Assembly (NCBI RefSeq): GCF_003148565.1
Contig: NZ_QGGL01000004.1
Coordinates: 62,001 to 126,000 of the forward strand
Source: Tumebacillus permanentifrigoris
GTDB taxonomy: Bacteria; Bacillota; Bacilli; Tumebacillales; Tumebacillaceae
DNA: 64,000 nucleotides
Direction of reading: 5' to 3'
In this document: in pieces, positions 9,381 through 18,474 of the stretch
Numbering within the stretch: the stretch's first letter is position 1
Layout: each line of letters opens with the position of its first letter
Notes under the pieces: generated by a model
The model's database searches: none
Seen by the model: the letters and a program-made list of their open reading frames with translations, nothing else
What the model was told of the DNA's origin: nothing
Program-made: the position numbers and the translations under genes

Positions 9381-10583
9381 TTAGATATTCAGCATGTGTC
9401 CGAGCTTGTTTTTCTTGGTTTTGAGGTAGTCTTCATTGTCTGGGTTGTGCTGCATCTGGATCGCCACGCGCTCGGCTACTTCGAGGCCGTGACCTTCGAT
9501 CCCGGCGATCTTGCGCGGGTTGTTGGTCAGCAGGCGGATCTTGCGCACGCCCAAGTCGCGCAGGATCTGGGCACCGATGCCGTACTCGCGCAGGTCAGCG
9601 GCGAACCCCAGTTGTTCGTTCGCTTCGACCGTGTCGTAGCCTTGGTCTTGCAACTGGTAGGCTTTGAGCTTGTTGATCAAGCCGATTCCACGGCCTTCCT
9701 GACGCATGTAGAGCAGCACGCCTTTGCCCGCTTCGTTGATCTGGCGCAGCGCGGCTTCTTTTTGCGGGCCACAGTCACAGCGGCAGGAGCCGAATATATC
9801 GCCAGTCAGACACTCGGAATGTACGCGCACGAGCACCGCTTCGTCCGGGGAGATGTCGCCCTTGACCATCGCCACATGCTCTTTGTCGTCGATCGCGTTC
9901 GTGTAGGCGACCATGCGGAACTCGCCAAACTCGGTCGGCATCCGCACTTCGGCCGCACGGTGGATCAAGGTCTCGTTGTTTTTGCGGTAGGCGATCAGGT
10001 CCGCGATCGTGATCATCTTGAGATCGTGCTTCGTCGCGATGCTTTCCAAGTCCGGGACGCGCGCCATCGTGCCGTCGGCATTGAGAACTTCGCAGATCAC
10101 GCCAGATGGGTAGGAGCCGGCCAGCAGCGCGAGGTCGATCGCCGCTTCGGTATGCCCGGCACGGCGCAAAACCCCTCCGTCCTTGGCGACGAGCGGGAAG
10201 ATGTGACCCGGTTTTTTAAAGTCAGCACCGACGAGCTTTTCGTCGATCAGTCGTTGCACGGTGACCGAACGCTCGTAAGCGGAGATTCCCGTGGTCGTGC
10301 CGTCCTTCGCATCGACAGACACGGTAAATGCGGTGCCGTGCGAGTCCGTGTTCTCCTCAACCATCGAGGTGAGCCCGAGCTGACGGGCACGTTTTTCGGT
10401 GATCGGCACACAGACCAAGCCACGTCCCTCCGTGATCATGAAATTGATCACTTCCGGGGTTGCATGCTCCGCCAGCGCGATAAAATCGCCTTCGTTCTCG
10501 CGGTCCTCGTCATCCACGACGATTACGACTTTTCCGTTGCGCAGGTCTTCTAACGCTTCCTTGATGGAGTGAAACTTCGCCAT
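9381..10583 (-). CDS. ribBA: Bifunctional DHBP synthase / GTP cyclohydrolase II RibBA
   Basis: A 400-residue fusion enzyme supplying both precursors of riboflavin. The N-terminal half (about 1-200) is 3,4-dihydroxy-2-butanone 4-phosphate synthase with [10 protein letters not shown]. The C-terminal half is GTP cyclohydrolase II with the zinc-binding [10 protein letters not shown] cysteines and RQEGRGIGL. The start has TTGAGGAGG upstream. No FMN riboswitch is visible in the 97-bp gap upstream, and ribD, ribE and ribH are not in the window, so this copy appears detached from a rib operon. pcrA lies upstream on the same strand without an obvious terminator. Confidence 0.97.
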   Translation of the reverse strand: MAKFHSIKEALEDLRNGKVVIVVDDEDRENEGDFIALAEHATPEVINFMITEGRGLVCVPITEKRARQLGLTSMVEENTDSHGTAFTVSVDAKDGTTTGISAYERSVTVQRLIDEKLVGADFKKPGHIFPLVAKDGGVLRRAGHTEAAIDLALLAGSYPSGVICEVLNADGTMARVPDLESIATKHDLKMITIADLIAYRKNNETLIHRAAEVRMPTEFGEFRMVAYTNAIDDKEHVAMVKGDISPDEAVLVRVHSECLTGDIFGSCRCDCGPQKEAALRQINEAGKGVLLYMRQEGRGIGLINKLKAYQLQDQGYDTVEANEQLGFAADLREYGIGAQILRDLGVRKIRLLTNNPRKIAGIEGHGLEVAERVAIQMQHNPDNEDYLKTKKNKLGHMLNI

Positions 10584-10680
10584 CTCTCACTGCCTCCTCA
10601 AACTACCTCTGCTAGCTATAGCTTCTATTCTGAGTGTAGAAAATATCCGCGTGTTGAACTATGACCGCGATCACATGAGG

Positions 10681-12930
10681 CTACGATTTTGTAATCGGTG
10701 CGAATCTCGCCAAGAGTTTTTTCACACCTTGATCCGGGAACTCGATGTACAATTCCAGATCATCCCCGCTATTTTCCGTGTCGACGATCTTGCCCGTTCC
10801 CCACTTGCGGTGCTCGACGTGCTCCCCGACCTCCCACGTCAGGCTCATGTCCGCCCCGAAGTTTGCCGGGATGCGCGTGCCGAGGTTGGTGGTCGGTTTC
10901 TCGCGGTTGGGGTTGGTGGCCACCGCTTGGCGGCGCATCGCCCCGACGTCATCGACCAGCTCCGGCGGGATCTCTTTTAGGAAGCGCGACGGCGGGTTCA
11001 TTTTCGTCTGGCCGTACTGCATCCGCGATTGGGCGTAGGACATGTAGAGCTTCTCCTCCGCACGCGTGATCCCGACATACATCAAGCGGCGCTCTTCCTC
11101 CACTTCGGTCGGGTCTTCGATCATCGCGCGGGCGCTCGGGAACACGCCCTCCTCTAAGCCGACGAGGAAGACAACCGGGAATTCCAACCCTTTCGCTGCG
11201 TGCAGGGTCATCATCGTGACCGACTCCCGCGCTGCTTTCTCCTGCCCGTCTTCGAGATTGCCTTGGCCTTGTTCGCTGTCGGCAAGCAACGCGACTTCGC
11301 CCAAGAACTCGATCAGGCGATCCTCTTCGGTCATCTCGTGCTTCTGGTCGAACTCTGCTGTCACCGACAGGAATTCGTCCAAGTTCTCCAGCCTCGAATC
11401 CGCTTCCAAGGTCTTCTCCAGCTCCAGCTCTTGGCGGTACAGAGTCTTTTCCAACACCGCGTGGGTCACGTCGGTCAGCGGCATGAACTTCACTTGCTCG
11501 GCGAACATCGAGACCAGCGCCACAAACTCGCGAATCGCCGCTGCTCCCTTGCCTTTGATGCCGATGTGATCAATTTCCTTGCACGCTTCAAAAGCAGAGA
11601 TGCCTTGCTGACGGGCGAAGGACAGGATTTTTTCCACGCTCGTACTCCCGACACCGCGCTTCGGAACATTGATGATCCGCTCCCAGGAGAAGTCGTCGCT
11701 CTGGTTGGCGATCAGTTTCAGGTAGGCGAGCGTGTCCTTGATCTCCTTGCGCTCGTAGAACTTCAAGCCGCCGAAGATCTGGTACGGAACATGCACATCC
11801 GACTTGATGATCGCTTCCTCGATTACACGAGACTGGGCGTTCGTGCGGTACAACACGGCGATATCGGAGTATTTTCCACCTTGTTTGACATGCTGAATCG
11901 CTTGGCCCACGACAAATTGCGCCTCGGTGTGCTCGTCATACGCTTTGAACAACTTGATCGCCTCACCCTCCGGCTTGGTCGACCAGAGGTTTTTCTCCTT
12001 GCGCTCATTGTTGTTGCGGATCACTTCGTTGGCTGCCTTCAACACTTTGCCGACAGAGCGGTAGTTCTGCTCCAGCTTGATGACGGTGGCTTCCGGGTAG
12101 TCTTTTTCAAAATTGAGGATGTTCGAGATATCCGCCCCACGCCATGCGTAGATCGATTGGTCGGAGTCGCCGACGACGCAGATGTTGCGCTGCTTTTTCG
12201 CCAGCAATTGCACCAATTTGTACTGGGCACGGTTCGTATCTTGATACTCGTCCACATGCAGGTAGTGCAAGCGGTTCTGGTAGTAGGTCAGCACATCCTC
12301 ATGATGCTCGAACAGATAGACGGTCTTCATGATCAGATCGTCGAAATCAAACGAATTGTTTCCCTTCAACTTGCGCTGGTACGCAACATAGACCTCTACC
12401 GCTGTCTTGCCAAAAACGTCGCCCTCCCGCACCGTTTTCGCATACGCTTCCGGCGTGAGCAGTTCATTTTTGGCGTTCGAAATCGTCGCGAGCAAGCCGC
12501 GCGGGTCGAACTTTTTCGGGTCGAGGTTGAGTTCCTTCAGCACTTGCTTGACCGCCGTCAACTGATCCCCAGCATCGAGGATCGTAAAGGAGTTCGTGTA
12601 GCCGAGTTTCACCGCGTCGCGGCGCAGCACGCGCACACACATCGAGTGGAACGTGGAGATCCAGACGTCATACGCCGTCGGCCCGATCAGCCCTTCGACG
12701 CGCTCGCGCATCTCCGCCGCTGCTTTGTTCGTGAACGTGATCGCGAGGATGTGCCACGGCGCGATGCGTTTTTCCTGAATCATGTAGGCGATGCGGCGGG
12801 TCAGTACCGATGTCTTGCCCGTCCCAGCCCCTGCGATGATCAGGAGCGGACCGTTTGCATGCTTGACCGCTTCTTGTTGTTGCGGATTCATTCCTTGGAG
12901 AATCGAATCTGCGTTCTGTATGGAAAACAT
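10681..12930 (-). CDS. pcrA: ATP-dependent DNA helicase PcrA (UvrD/Rep family)
   Basis: A 749-residue SF1A 3'-5' helicase acting in repair, plasmid replication and clearing of stalled RNA polymerase. It shows Walker A GAGTGKT (34-40), the DEYQDTN Walker B box, VGDSDQSIYAWRGAD, the QNYRS motif and the late VALxHAAKGLEFP-like TLHAAKGLEFPVVFL motif. The C-terminal VGEHVEHRKWGTGKI is the PcrA Tudor-like RNA-polymerase-binding domain. Start ATG 12930 has GAGGTG at six bases. Its family partners pcrB and yerC lie 8 kb away in this genome, so the usual yerC-pcrB-pcrA-ligA cluster is only partly kept. Confidence 0.97.
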   Translation of the reverse strand: MFSIQNADSILQGMNPQQQEAVKHANGPLLIIAGAGTGKTSVLTRRIAYMIQEKRIAPWHILAITFTNKAAAEMRERVEGLIGPTAYDVWISTFHSMCVRVLRRDAVKLGYTNSFTILDAGDQLTAVKQVLKELNLDPKKFDPRGLLATISNAKNELLTPEAYAKTVREGDVFGKTAVEVYVAYQRKLKGNNSFDFDDLIMKTVYLFEHHEDVLTYYQNRLHYLHVDEYQDTNRAQYKLVQLLAKKQRNICVVGDSDQSIYAWRGADISNILNFEKDYPEATVIKLEQNYRSVGKVLKAANEVIRNNNERKEKNLWSTKPEGEAIKLFKAYDEHTEAQFVVGQAIQHVKQGGKYSDIAVLYRTNAQSRVIEEAIIKSDVHVPYQIFGGLKFYERKEIKDTLAYLKLIANQSDDFSWERIINVPKRGVGSTSVEKILSFARQQGISAFEACKEIDHIGIKGKGAAAIREFVALVSMFAEQVKFMPLTDVTHAVLEKTLYRQELELEKTLEADSRLENLDEFLSVTAEFDQKHEMTEEDRLIEFLGEVALLADSEQGQGNLEDGQEKAARESVTMMTLHAAKGLEFPVVFLVGLEEGVFPSARAMIEDPTEVEEERRLMYVGITRAEEKLYMSYAQSRMQYGQTKMNPPSRFLKEIPPELVDDVGAMRRQAVATNPNREKPTTNLGTRIPANFGADMSLTWEVGEHVEHRKWGTGKIVDTENSGDDLELYIEFPDQGVKKLLARFAPITKS

Positions 12931-13003
12931 GTGCAACACCTCATGTGAAGTCTCTTTGTCATTCTCTCCAGTATAGCAAACATCCGTTCTCCAAACATCA
13001 CCA

Positions 13004-13035
13004 AAAATGAGCCCAGAATCTGAAACTCTGGGCTC
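13004..13035 (-). terminator. Terminator of the HD-domain gene
   Basis: GAGCCCAGA and TCTGGGCTC arms, then ATTTTTGG on the minus strand. It separates the HD-domain gene from pcrA. Confidence 0.88.
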
Positions 13036-13053
13036 TTGCTTCGTATACGCGAT

Positions 13054-14109
13054 TTATTTCCCTCTGGAGTCTGCCAAGCGCACCAACAACAGATCGGCCG
13101 CATAGGGCCCGACTCTCTCATAAAACTTGCGCAACTCCCCGAGGTCTGCCGTTTCTGTCTCATAGGGCAGCAACATGTGGAACTGGACCAAGGTCATCAC
13201 TTCCCGCGCAAAGTCATGCGGGTAGCCCAAGCGGGTCAGCACGCGAAACGCCATCTGTGCGCCGATGTTTTCATGCTGGTAGAAGTGTCCGTTGAGGTCA
13301 CTGTTGATCAATTCGCGCGGAACTTTCGCCCCTTGCACCACGTAGAAGTCACCGGAATCGCGACCCTCGCGGATGTCGGCCCCATTTTCGATGAGGACGA
13401 AGTCCTTTTTGCGCCACTTGCCGTGGTCTTGCTTGAAACTGCCGGTGAACTGCTTGATGCCAGGGTAGGCTTTGCCGATGTCGTGCAGGAGCATCGTCCA
13501 GACGTACTTCAGCGAGGTGCCGCCGATGACAGCGGTCGCCTTCATGATGTGTTCATAGACGGTGAAGCGATGGTGCGGATTGTGCTGGTCGACAGGGATG
13601 GCCGCGTGCAGTTCTGGCAACCATGCCTGCAAGGAACCCTCGCGCTCCAAGTCGCGGATCAGTTCGGTGGGATTGTTTATCAAGCGGCCTTCCTGCTCTT
13701 GGAAAAACGCCTGCGCCGCTGCCTGCACCGGCTCCGTCGTCAGCACTTCGAAGTGGTCGAAGTCTTCCACCGTGGTGGGAACTTGGAGATGGCGCTGGTA
13801 TTTCTGCAAGGCGCGTTTCGAGAGCGTGCTGTCGGGGATCGCTTGTTCCAAGGAAACGTTCCAAAACAACGCCTCCGTCCGGTAGTTGTGGCGCCGGGCG
13901 AGGTCGAGGTACAGCTTTCTATGCTTCGGCAAACGGTGCGGGGCATCGACGACGACCGGTCGTCCAGCCTGCAACGCTTCCGTACATTCACGCGGGATCA
14001 ACTCATCGTCTGCTCGGACGAGGAGTGCGTCCGAAGCGTTGGCTCGCTGCTGGGCCAGCGCCGTCTTGCTCTGGGTCGGGAACCCGATACACAACGTCAA
14101 CATGGACAT
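13054..14109 (-). CDS. Degenerate P-loop kinase-like domain fused to an HD phosphohydrolase-like domain
   Basis: A 351-residue two-part protein. The N-terminal 130 residues resemble an AAA_33/polynucleotide-kinase-like fold, but the P-loop reads GFPTQSKTA, with Ser where the invariant Gly-Lys step should be Gly. The C-terminal half has an HD-type site: HHRFTVYEHIMKA then WTMLLHDIGKAY, close to the HD region that follows the head of bacterial CCA-adding enzymes. The product may be a nucleotide or RNA phosphohydrolase; the substrate cannot be told. ATG 14109 has AAGGAGG at nine bases. Monocistronic, with its own terminator, upstream of pcrA. Confidence 0.75.
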   Translation of the reverse strand: MSMLTLCIGFPTQSKTALAQQRANASDALLVRADDELIPRECTEALQAGRPVVVDAPHRLPKHRKLYLDLARRHNYRTEALFWNVSLEQAIPDSTLSKRALQKYQRHLQVPTTVEDFDHFEVLTTEPVQAAAQAFFQEQEGRLINNPTELIRDLEREGSLQAWLPELHAAIPVDQHNPHHRFTVYEHIMKATAVIGGTSLKYVWTMLLHDIGKAYPGIKQFTGSFKQDHGKWRKKDFVLIENGADIREGRDSGDFYVVQGAKVPRELINSDLNGHFYQHENIGAQMAFRVLTRLGYPHDFAREVMTLVQFHMLLPYETETADLGELRKFYERVGPYAADLLLVRLADSRGK

Positions 14110-14186
14110 GGGCGCGTCCCTCCTTCGGTCATAGGATGCTCAGAAACGGGTCGATCGTGCCCTCACAGTAGGAGGATTTTTTATGC

Positions 14187-14192
14187 TATAAT
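14187..14192 (+). promoter_or_regulatory. -10 element for rseP
   Basis: A perfect TATAAT in GCTATAATAAGG, about 80 bp before the rseP start. A matching -35 is not clear. Confidence 0.5.
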
Positions 14193-14272
14193 AAGGAATA
14201 TCGGCAATTTGCGTAACATAAGTATGATTGGATGCAACCGCCTACATATTAGATACGGGAGTGATGGAACGA

Positions 14273-15310
14273 ATGAATATCGTGATGGCCCTACTCGCAC
14301 TTGGGTTCCTCATCTTCATTCACGAGTTGGGACACTTTTGGGCTGCACGCGCCGTAGGCGTTCGCGTTGAGGAGTTCGCCATCGGCTTCGGCCCGGCGAT
14401 CATCAAGCACAAACGCAAAGGCATCGCCTACCGTCTCAACTGGATTCCGCTCGGCGGATACGTGAAGATGCTCGGAGAGGACAATCCCGAAGCAGCAGAC
14501 GCACCAGATGCTTTCAACAACCGTCCGTTAGCTGGGCGGATTCTCGTCATCGTGGCGGGCGTGATCATGAATTTGATCGGCGCGTTCCTGATCCTGTTGT
14601 TGATGTACAACGTCTACGGTCATCCGACCGCACAGGTGACCAACGTCATCGAGCAAGTTGTCGCTGATTCTCCGGCGCAAGCGGCTGGCGTCAAAGCAGG
14701 CGATCAGATCGCCACGATCGAAGGAGAGAAGTTCTCGTCGTTCGAGCAATTCTCAGCAACGGTCAAGGCTCATGAAGGACAACCGCTCAAGCTGGAACTC
14801 AACCGCGACGGACAGATGTTACCGATCACGGTTACGCCTAAGAAAACCAACGACAACGTCGCGATCGGCGTCGTGCCGCAACAATCGACGCAATGGGTGA
14901 AGACGGGCAGTTTCGGTCAAACCGTATCGGACGCGTTCGTCGACACGGGCAAGATCACGAGCAAAGTCTTCGAAGGTTTCAAGATGCTCATCAGTGGTCA
15001 CGTCTCACTCAAAGAAATCGGCGGTCCGGTCGAGATCGTGCGCATCACCGGCGAAGCATCGCAGACGGGCGTGCCCGACTTCCTGTATATCGTCGCGTTC
15101 CTGAGTTGCAACCTCGCCGTCCTGAACATCATGCCGTTCCCGGCGCTCGATGGAGGTCGCTTGGTGTTCCTCGTCATCGAATGGTTGCGTCGCGGCAAGC
15201 GGATTCCGCTGGAGCGCGAGGCAAGCATCAACTTCATCGGGATTCTGTTCCTGCTGACGTTGATGGTGATTGTAACGTTCAAGGACGTATTCAAGATTTT
15301 CAACCAATAA
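14273..15310 (+). CDS. rseP: Site-2 intramembrane zinc protease RseP/RasP
   Basis: A 345-residue M50 protease that cuts transmembrane anti-sigma factors and leftover signal peptides. The zinc site HELGH is at residues 17-21 in the first membrane helix. A PDZ domain occupies about residues 110-195 (AQAAGVKAGDQIATIEG). The second active-site motif is NIMPFPALDGGRLVF with the metal-binding Asp. I chose ATG 14273 because it begins the first membrane helix and has GGGAG at eleven bases; ATG 14264 and 14228 are in frame. In many Firmicutes rasP follows dxr and cdsA; here it is alone between its own promoter and terminator. Confidence 0.95.
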   Translation: MNIVMALLALGFLIFIHELGHFWAARAVGVRVEEFAIGFGPAIIKHKRKGIAYRLNWIPLGGYVKMLGEDNPEAADAPDAFNNRPLAGRILVIVAGVIMNLIGAFLILLLMYNVYGHPTAQVTNVIEQVVADSPAQAAGVKAGDQIATIEGEKFSSFEQFSATVKAHEGQPLKLELNRDGQMLPITVTPKKTNDNVAIGVVPQQSTQWVKTGSFGQTVSDAFVDTGKITSKVFEGFKMLISGHVSLKEIGGPVEIVRITGEASQTGVPDFLYIVAFLSCNLAVLNIMPFPALDGGRLVFLVIEWLRRGKRIPLEREASINFIGILFLLTLMVIVTFKDVFKIFNQ

Positions 15311-15324
15311 TAACGTATCACAAA

Positions 15325-15352
15325 ATCCCCTCGCTGCGAGGGGATTTTTTCA
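15325..15352 (+). terminator. Terminator of rseP
   Basis: ATCCCCTCG / CGAGGGGAT stem followed by TTTTTT. Confidence 0.93.
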
Positions 15353-15378
15353 TGTTGCGCTCCTTGTGAATTTTTTGC

Positions 15379-15407
15379 TTGACCCGCAAAATCGAACGTG
15401 TTATATT
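15379..15407 (+). promoter_or_regulatory. Promoter of the tRNA-Pro pair
   Basis: TTGACC (15379-15384), exactly 17 bases, then TATATT (15402-15407). It lies 40 bp before the first tRNA. Confidence 0.85.
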
Positions 15408-15446
15408 ATCTCTTGTCGGCAACGCCTGACACTCTTTTTAGACCAT

Positions 15447-15523
15447 CGGAATGTAGCGCAGCTTGGTAGCGCGCACGCTTCGGGAGCGTGAGGTCCAGGG
15501 TTCGAATCCCTGCATTCCGACCA
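15447..15523 (+). tRNA. tRNA-Pro (anticodon CGG), copy 1
   Basis: A complete 77-nt cloverleaf with encoded CCA. The acceptor stem is CGGAATG/CATTCCG, the D arm GCGC...GCGC, the anticodon stem CACGC/GCGTG with loop TTCGGGA, and the T arm CAGGG TTCGAAT CCCTG. The anticodon CGG reads CCG proline codons. Confidence 0.97.
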
Positions 15524-15548
15524 TTTTCTCCCTACCACAACTTGATAT

Positions 15549-15625
15549 CGGAATGTAGCGCAGCTTGGTAGCGCGCACGCTTCGGGAGCGTGAGGTCCAG
15601 GGTTCGAATCCCTGCATTCCGACCA
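15549..15625 (+). tRNA. tRNA-Pro (anticodon CGG), copy 2
   Basis: Identical over 77 nt to the copy 25 bp upstream, including the encoded CCA. The two share one promoter and one terminator, so this is a tandem duplication transcribed as a dimer precursor. Confidence 0.97.
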
Positions 15626-15633
15626 GATAAAAG

Positions 15634-15662
15634 CCACTGATCTTCGGATCGGTGGTTTTTTT
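15634..15662 (+). terminator. Terminator of the tRNA-Pro pair
   Basis: CCACTGATC-TTCG-GATCGGTGG, a stable UUCG-capped stem, followed by seven T. Confidence 0.95.
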
Positions 15663-15689
15663 GCGTATTGCTCTGCTTGCTATTCAGAT

Positions 15690-15731
15690 AAAAAGAGACT
15701 CCCAACGCATGCGTTGGGAGTCTCTTTTTTA
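15690..15731 (-). terminator. Terminator of the CopD-like/MMPL operon
   Basis: An 18-bp stem (arms 15691-15708 and 15711-15728) with A and T tracts on its two sides. The stop codon of the CopD-like gene overlaps its right edge. Confidence 0.93.
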
Positions 15732-16193
15732 ACTCACGCGGAAGCTGACCACCATGAGCACGAGGACAGCGAGCGTTGCGAACAGGCTGAGCGCTGTCGA
15801 GTAGCGGGTCATCCATTTCGGTACGTCACTGCGGGCAGGGTCTTGTGGAGCGCGCAGTTGCTTTCTGGCCCGGTTGCCAAACCACGTCATGACCACGATG
15901 AACAGCAGCAGGGTCAACCCGCCGCCCTGTTCCATCAGTTTGATCCAGAGCGGTTTCGACGCTTGTGTGTACCCCAACATCTGAATCAAGCCGCCACCTG
16001 AAACCAGTACGACCAGCGCCGCCACATTCAAAAATCGGGTGACCAGCCGGGTGATCCAGAGGAACAGCGGGGTTCCGTTCCACGATGTCAAGTTCCGGCG
16101 CACGGCGAGCAACAAGATCACGAGCAACACCATCGAGCCGATCCAGAAACTCAGTCCTAACAGGTGCAAAAACAGTAACAGTTCAGTTTCCAT
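15729..16193 (-). CDS. CopD-like four-helix membrane protein
   Basis: A 154-residue protein with four hydrophobic helices. The first contains LHLLGLSFWIGSMVLL, the His/Trp/Gly pattern of CopD-domain and related putative copper-resistance or heme-associated membrane proteins. The start ATG 16193 has AGGAGG at eight bases and overlaps the end of the MMPL gene by about 11 bp, so the two are translationally coupled. A role as accessory subunit of the exporter is an inference from that overlap. Confidence 0.75.
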   Translation of the reverse strand: METELLLFLHLLGLSFWIGSMVLLVILLLAVRRNLTSWNGTPLFLWITRLVTRFLNVAALVVLVSGGGLIQMLGYTQASKPLWIKLMEQGGGLTLLLFIVVMTWFGNRARKQLRAPQDPARSDVPKWMTRYSTALSLFATLAVLVLMVVSFRVS

Positions 16194-18384
16194 GGAATGT
16201 TCCTCCTGCTCTCTCGTTGTTTTGTTTGCGACCCGGCCACCAGTTCCACTGGCCGAGCAGTACCAGTAATGCAGGCATCAGCAAGCCGCGGACGAGGAAC
16301 GTATCGATCAACACGCCCATCCCGACCACGAATCCAAACAGCATCAGTTCTTGGAGCGGTTGTGTCATCAACACGGCGAACGTTGCGACGAGGATCAAGC
16401 CTGCCGAGGAAATCGTCTTGCCCGTCAACGAGACGGCACGGCGAATCGCTTCTGGCAACGGCCGAATCGCCGCTTCCTCTCGCACGCGGGAGAACAGCAG
16501 AATGTTATAGTCGATACCCAGTGCCACGAGGAATACGAACGTGTACAGCGGGATGCGATAGGAGAACGCCTCGTATCCGAGCACGTTGTGGAAAATCAAC
16601 CAACTGAACCCGAGCGCTGTCGCATAGGTCAACAGGATCGTCCCGATCATATAGAGCGGAGCAATCAGCGCCCGGGATTGGAAAACCAACAGGATCGTGA
16701 TCAGCATGATGACGATCGTCAGCACCAGTTTCGTGTCATGTGCGCTGACATCGCGGGTATCCACTTGGGTTGCCGTCTGTCCGGCGATGTGCAGCGAGAC
16801 CGTTGCGGGATCGAAGCCACTGTCCTGCAACAGTTGGGTCGCTTGCTCGCGGATCGTTTCGACCGTGTGCATCGCGGCCGGATCGTAGGGATCGTCGACG
16901 AGCACGAGTTGGAAGCGGGCTGCCTGCTGATCCTCTGACAGCGCCGCTGCTGGAGTTGTGATCGAAACGTTTTGGACACCTGAAAGATGACCTAGAGCTT
17001 GCTCCAAGGAACCTAGTGCAGTCTGGAAACTCGCATCTGCTTGGAGCGGTTGCGACGATTGGAGAACCACGGTAGCAGGTGCGAGCGAGCCTTTCGGGAA
17101 GTGCTGTTCCAACACTTCAAATCCCGCACGCGACGGCATATCTGCCGGGAGTGACTTCATGAGGTTAAACGAGAAGTGAATGTTCCCGGCGAACAGTGCG
17201 ACCCCTAACAGAATCACGGAGAGCGTGGCCGCGATCACGCGTGGTTTGCGAATGACGAGCGCGCCCATTTTGTCCCAGAGTCCTGCCTTCTCCCGCACAG
17301 CTTCTCCGACTTGGGGAATGAACGGCCAGAATGCCTTGCGCCCGATCAGGGCGAACAGCGCGGGAATCAAGGTCAACCCACCGAGCACGACGACGAGCAG
17401 CGCAACTCCGAAAACAGGTGCGAAGTGTTGGTACGGTTTGAAGAACGCGACAGACAGCGTGATGACCGAAACCAAGATGATGCTGCTGCTGAAGAAGATC
17501 GGCTCCCCCATGTGCTTCATCGCGTTGCGCATGGCTTCGTATTGCGACTCGGTGGTGCGGAGCTCCTCACGGTAGCGAGAGAACACGAACAGGCAATAGT
17601 CGGTCAGAACCGCAAACAACAGAATCATCATGATCGAAGTCGCTTGGCTCTCCACGACAAACCAGTTGTTTTGGGCGGAAATTCCGAGCAAGCGATCTGC
17701 AGATTGATAGAGAATCCCTGCGATGACCAGCGGCACGACCGCCAGCAGCGGTGACCGATACAGCACGATCAGCAGGACCAAGATCAGGATGATCGTGGTC
17801 AGCATCAGCACGAAGTCCGCCTTGGCAAACACGCTGATGGCGTCTGACGCGATCCCGGCCGGACCTGTGAGGTGGACTTGCATCGACCCGATCGCCATCA
17901 GCTTGGCAGATTCATCGAGCTTTTTGACGACCTCGTGGACTTGATGCGAATCAAGTCCTTTTTCCAGCAGGATCGGCAGCATCAGCGTGGTCCTGTCCTC
18001 GGAGAAAAACGTTCCCCATGCGGCAGGCGGCATGCTGTGCAAGGGCGTCGACTGTGCCACACCCTCCGGCGGCGACGCTGCGAGCCACTGGCTGATCTGC
18101 TGAACCTGTTGGGTTTCGACCGCGGTCAACGCCGCTTGGTCATGGAAGACCAACAGGGCAGGCAAACCACTGCTGACGGGAAAGTGACGTTCCAAAGCCA
18201 TCCGCGATACTTCAGAAGGAAGGTCAGATGGAAGATCTGACGCGTTGGAATTGACGGCAAACTCCTTGCTTGCGGGTGCGAAGACAGACAGCACGAGCAC
18301 CACGGCCACCCATAGTCCGATGATGAGTTTGGAACCTCGCTTGCTGCTGGCAAACGATGTGACAGCCTCTAGTAGGGCATACAT
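16183..18384 (-). CDS. MMPL/RND-superfamily exporter
   Basis: A 733-residue transporter with the duplicated layout of MMPL proteins: helix, extracytoplasmic domain, five-helix bundle, then the same again. The motifs DYCLFVFSRYREEL in the first half and GIDYNILLFSRVREE in the second mark the proton-relay helices. Family members (YdfJ, MmpL) export lipids, peptides or toxic compounds driven by proton motive force. ATG 18384 has GGGAGGT upstream. It lies directly downstream of the histidine-kinase gene on the same strand (91-bp gap), so regulation by that two-component system is plausible. Confidence 0.92.
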   Translation of the reverse strand: MYALLEAVTSFASSKRGSKLIIGLWVAVVLVLSVFAPASKEFAVNSNASDLPSDLPSEVSRMALERHFPVSSGLPALLVFHDQAALTAVETQQVQQISQWLAASPPEGVAQSTPLHSMPPAAWGTFFSEDRTTLMLPILLEKGLDSHQVHEVVKKLDESAKLMAIGSMQVHLTGPAGIASDAISVFAKADFVLMLTTIILILVLLIVLYRSPLLAVVPLVIAGILYQSADRLLGISAQNNWFVVESQATSIMMILLFAVLTDYCLFVFSRYREELRTTESQYEAMRNAMKHMGEPIFFSSSIILVSVITLSVAFFKPYQHFAPVFGVALLVVVLGGLTLIPALFALIGRKAFWPFIPQVGEAVREKAGLWDKMGALVIRKPRVIAATLSVILLGVALFAGNIHFSFNLMKSLPADMPSRAGFEVLEQHFPKGSLAPATVVLQSSQPLQADASFQTALGSLEQALGHLSGVQNVSITTPAAALSEDQQAARFQLVLVDDPYDPAAMHTVETIREQATQLLQDSGFDPATVSLHIAGQTATQVDTRDVSAHDTKLVLTIVIMLITILLVFQSRALIAPLYMIGTILLTYATALGFSWLIFHNVLGYEAFSYRIPLYTFVFLVALGIDYNILLFSRVREEAAIRPLPEAIRRAVSLTGKTISSAGLILVATFAVLMTQPLQELMLFGFVVGMGVLIDTFLVRGLLMPALLVLLGQWNWWPGRKQNNERAGGTFHGN

Positions 18385-18474
18385 AAGTTTCTACCTCCCA
18401 TTCCTCTGCGGTTGCAGCATTCGTTGCTAACCCGAATACTAAAACCCGCAGATGAACAAAAGATGAACTCTAGA

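Noticed and set aside
11200-12948. 582-codon plus-strand ORF opposite pcrA
   Set aside because: Antisense shadow of pcrA with no RBS and no recognisable domain.
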